Source: Thermoplasmata archaeon (GTDB lineage Archaea; Thermoplasmatota; Thermoplasmata; Lutacidiplasmatales; UBA184). Taken from it: 5,688 nucleotides of DNA. Shown here in pieces: positions 5,370 through 5,688 of this stretch (within the stretch, counting starts at the first letter, position 1; each line of letters opens with the position of its first letter). Under the pieces are notes generated by a model that made no database searches, was not told the origin of the DNA, and saw only the letters and a list, made by a program, of their open reading frames with translations. Position numbers and translations under genes: made by a program. The stretch lies in assembly GCA_030044695.1 (NCBI GenBank), contig JASIDM010000130.1, forward strand, positions 1 to 5,688, read 5' to 3'.

Positions 5370-5386
5370 AGCCCCGCGGAGGGGCT
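5370..5386 (+). repeat. Small hairpin between hydrolase and two-TM protein
   Basis: AGCCCC (5370-5375) and GGGGCT (5381-5386) are perfect inverted arms with a 5-nt loop, GCGGA, 28 nt after the hydrolase stop. No T-run follows, so it is not a classic terminator. It could be an mRNA 3'-end structure or chance. Confidence 0.25.
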
Positions 5387-5427
5387 ATGGCGCGAGCGGC
5401 GTTGCGGCCCGGCGCGGGTCCCTGCTC

Positions 5428-5676
5428 ATGCTGCGCGAGACGACCTTCTACCTTGGAGGAGGCGTCGTGATCGCCTTGGGCGTCGCGCTGGGGGCCGGCC
5501 TCTGGTGGAGCGGCGCAGGGGTCGTGTACTGGAGCGCTTGGCTCGCCGCGGGCATCGCCGTCGGGTTGGGCGCGTTCCTGGTGCACGTCGGCCGCCTCGC
5601 CCGGGCGTTCCGGCGCGAGTGGCACCGGGCGCTCGAGGACGGTCGGCCCCCTCCTCCCGGCGGCCCACCGCTCTGA
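5428..5676 (+). CDS. Small two-TM membrane protein of unknown function, 82 aa
   Basis: Family not recognised. There are two hydrophobic segments, about residues 7-28 (Gly, Val, Ala and Leu rich, ending LWWSG) and 33-54 (YWSAWLAAGIAVGLGAFLV), joined by a 4-residue turn, so it is a helical hairpin. Immediately after the second segment comes a basic, amphipathic helix (R56-LARAFRREWHR-A68) and then a short Pro/Gly-rich tail. By the positive-inside tendency the basic tail and the N-terminus would both face the cytoplasm. The ATG at 5428 lacks a Shine-Dalgarno site; no better in-frame start is seen. It follows the hydrolase on the same strand after 85 nt and could be co-transcribed or have a promoter I cannot identify. 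Confidence 0.75.
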   Translation: MLRETTFYLGGGVVIALGVALGAGLWWSGAGVVYWSAWLAAGIAVGLGAFLVHVGRLARAFRREWHRALEDGRPPPPGGPPL

Positions 5677-5688
5677 TCGGGCCGTGCG

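Noticed and set aside
5343..5427. Repeated CGGCGGCGAG (about 5344-5353 and 5362-5371) after the hydrolase stop
   Set aside because: Two imperfectly bounded GC-rich copies only; consistent with base composition rather than a repeat family.
1..5688. A defence system, biosynthetic cluster or mobile element
   Set aside because: No nuclease, transposase, integrase, helicase, CRISPR repeat or toxin-antitoxin signature is visible, and gene orientations and promoters suggest ordinary independent units.

Overview
The window is very GC-rich (roughly 70 % by eye) and gene-dense, with ten genes I can support and no RNA gene, CRISPR array, insertion sequence or integrase. Several features suggest a high-GC archaeon, most likely a member of the Thermoplasmatota. 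A-T-rich TATA-like boxes, rare in such GC-rich DNA, sit 25-40 nt upstream of starts. Some genes look leaderless or nearly so, while others have a Shine-Dalgarno site. There is also a short membrane-anchored, sequon-bearing surface protein of a style I associate with that phylum. The taxonomic call is an inference; a high-GC bacterium is not excluded.

Layout. On the minus strand, from 2089 down to 27, lie a small protein of unknown function (1796-2089), an aldo/keto reductase (948-1799) joined to it by an ATGA stop/start overlap, a one-TM surface protein (453-875), and a 2[4Fe-4S] ferredoxin with its own TATA box (27-305). Divergent from this block, across a 109-nt spacer holding a 7-bp inverted repeat, is an alpha/beta-hydrolase-fold protein (2199-3035) whose nucleophile serine is replaced by glycine. 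It converges on a thioredoxin (3108-3449). The thioredoxin is divergent from a 49-residue zinc-ribbon protein (3537-3686), and one A-T-rich box between them is placed to serve both. The zinc-ribbon gene converges, 11 nt apart, on a C-terminally membrane-anchored protein of unknown function (3698-4270) with a probable leaderless GTG start. Across a 220-nt divergent spacer is a second alpha/beta hydrolase with an intact catalytic triad (4491-5342), followed by a small two-TM protein (5428-5676).

How the genes work together. Ferredoxin, thioredoxin and aldo/keto reductase are all redox proteins and the two hydrolase-fold proteins are probably metabolic. Apart from the ATGA-coupled pair, however, the strand changes and separate promoters argue for independent units rather than one pathway. 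I see no defence system, biosynthetic cluster or mobile island. The most unusual items are the catalytically incomplete hydrolase, the coupled unknown small protein upstream of the reductase, and the shared divergent promoter box. The longest non-coding stretch is 4271-4490; no gap exceeds 300 nt.
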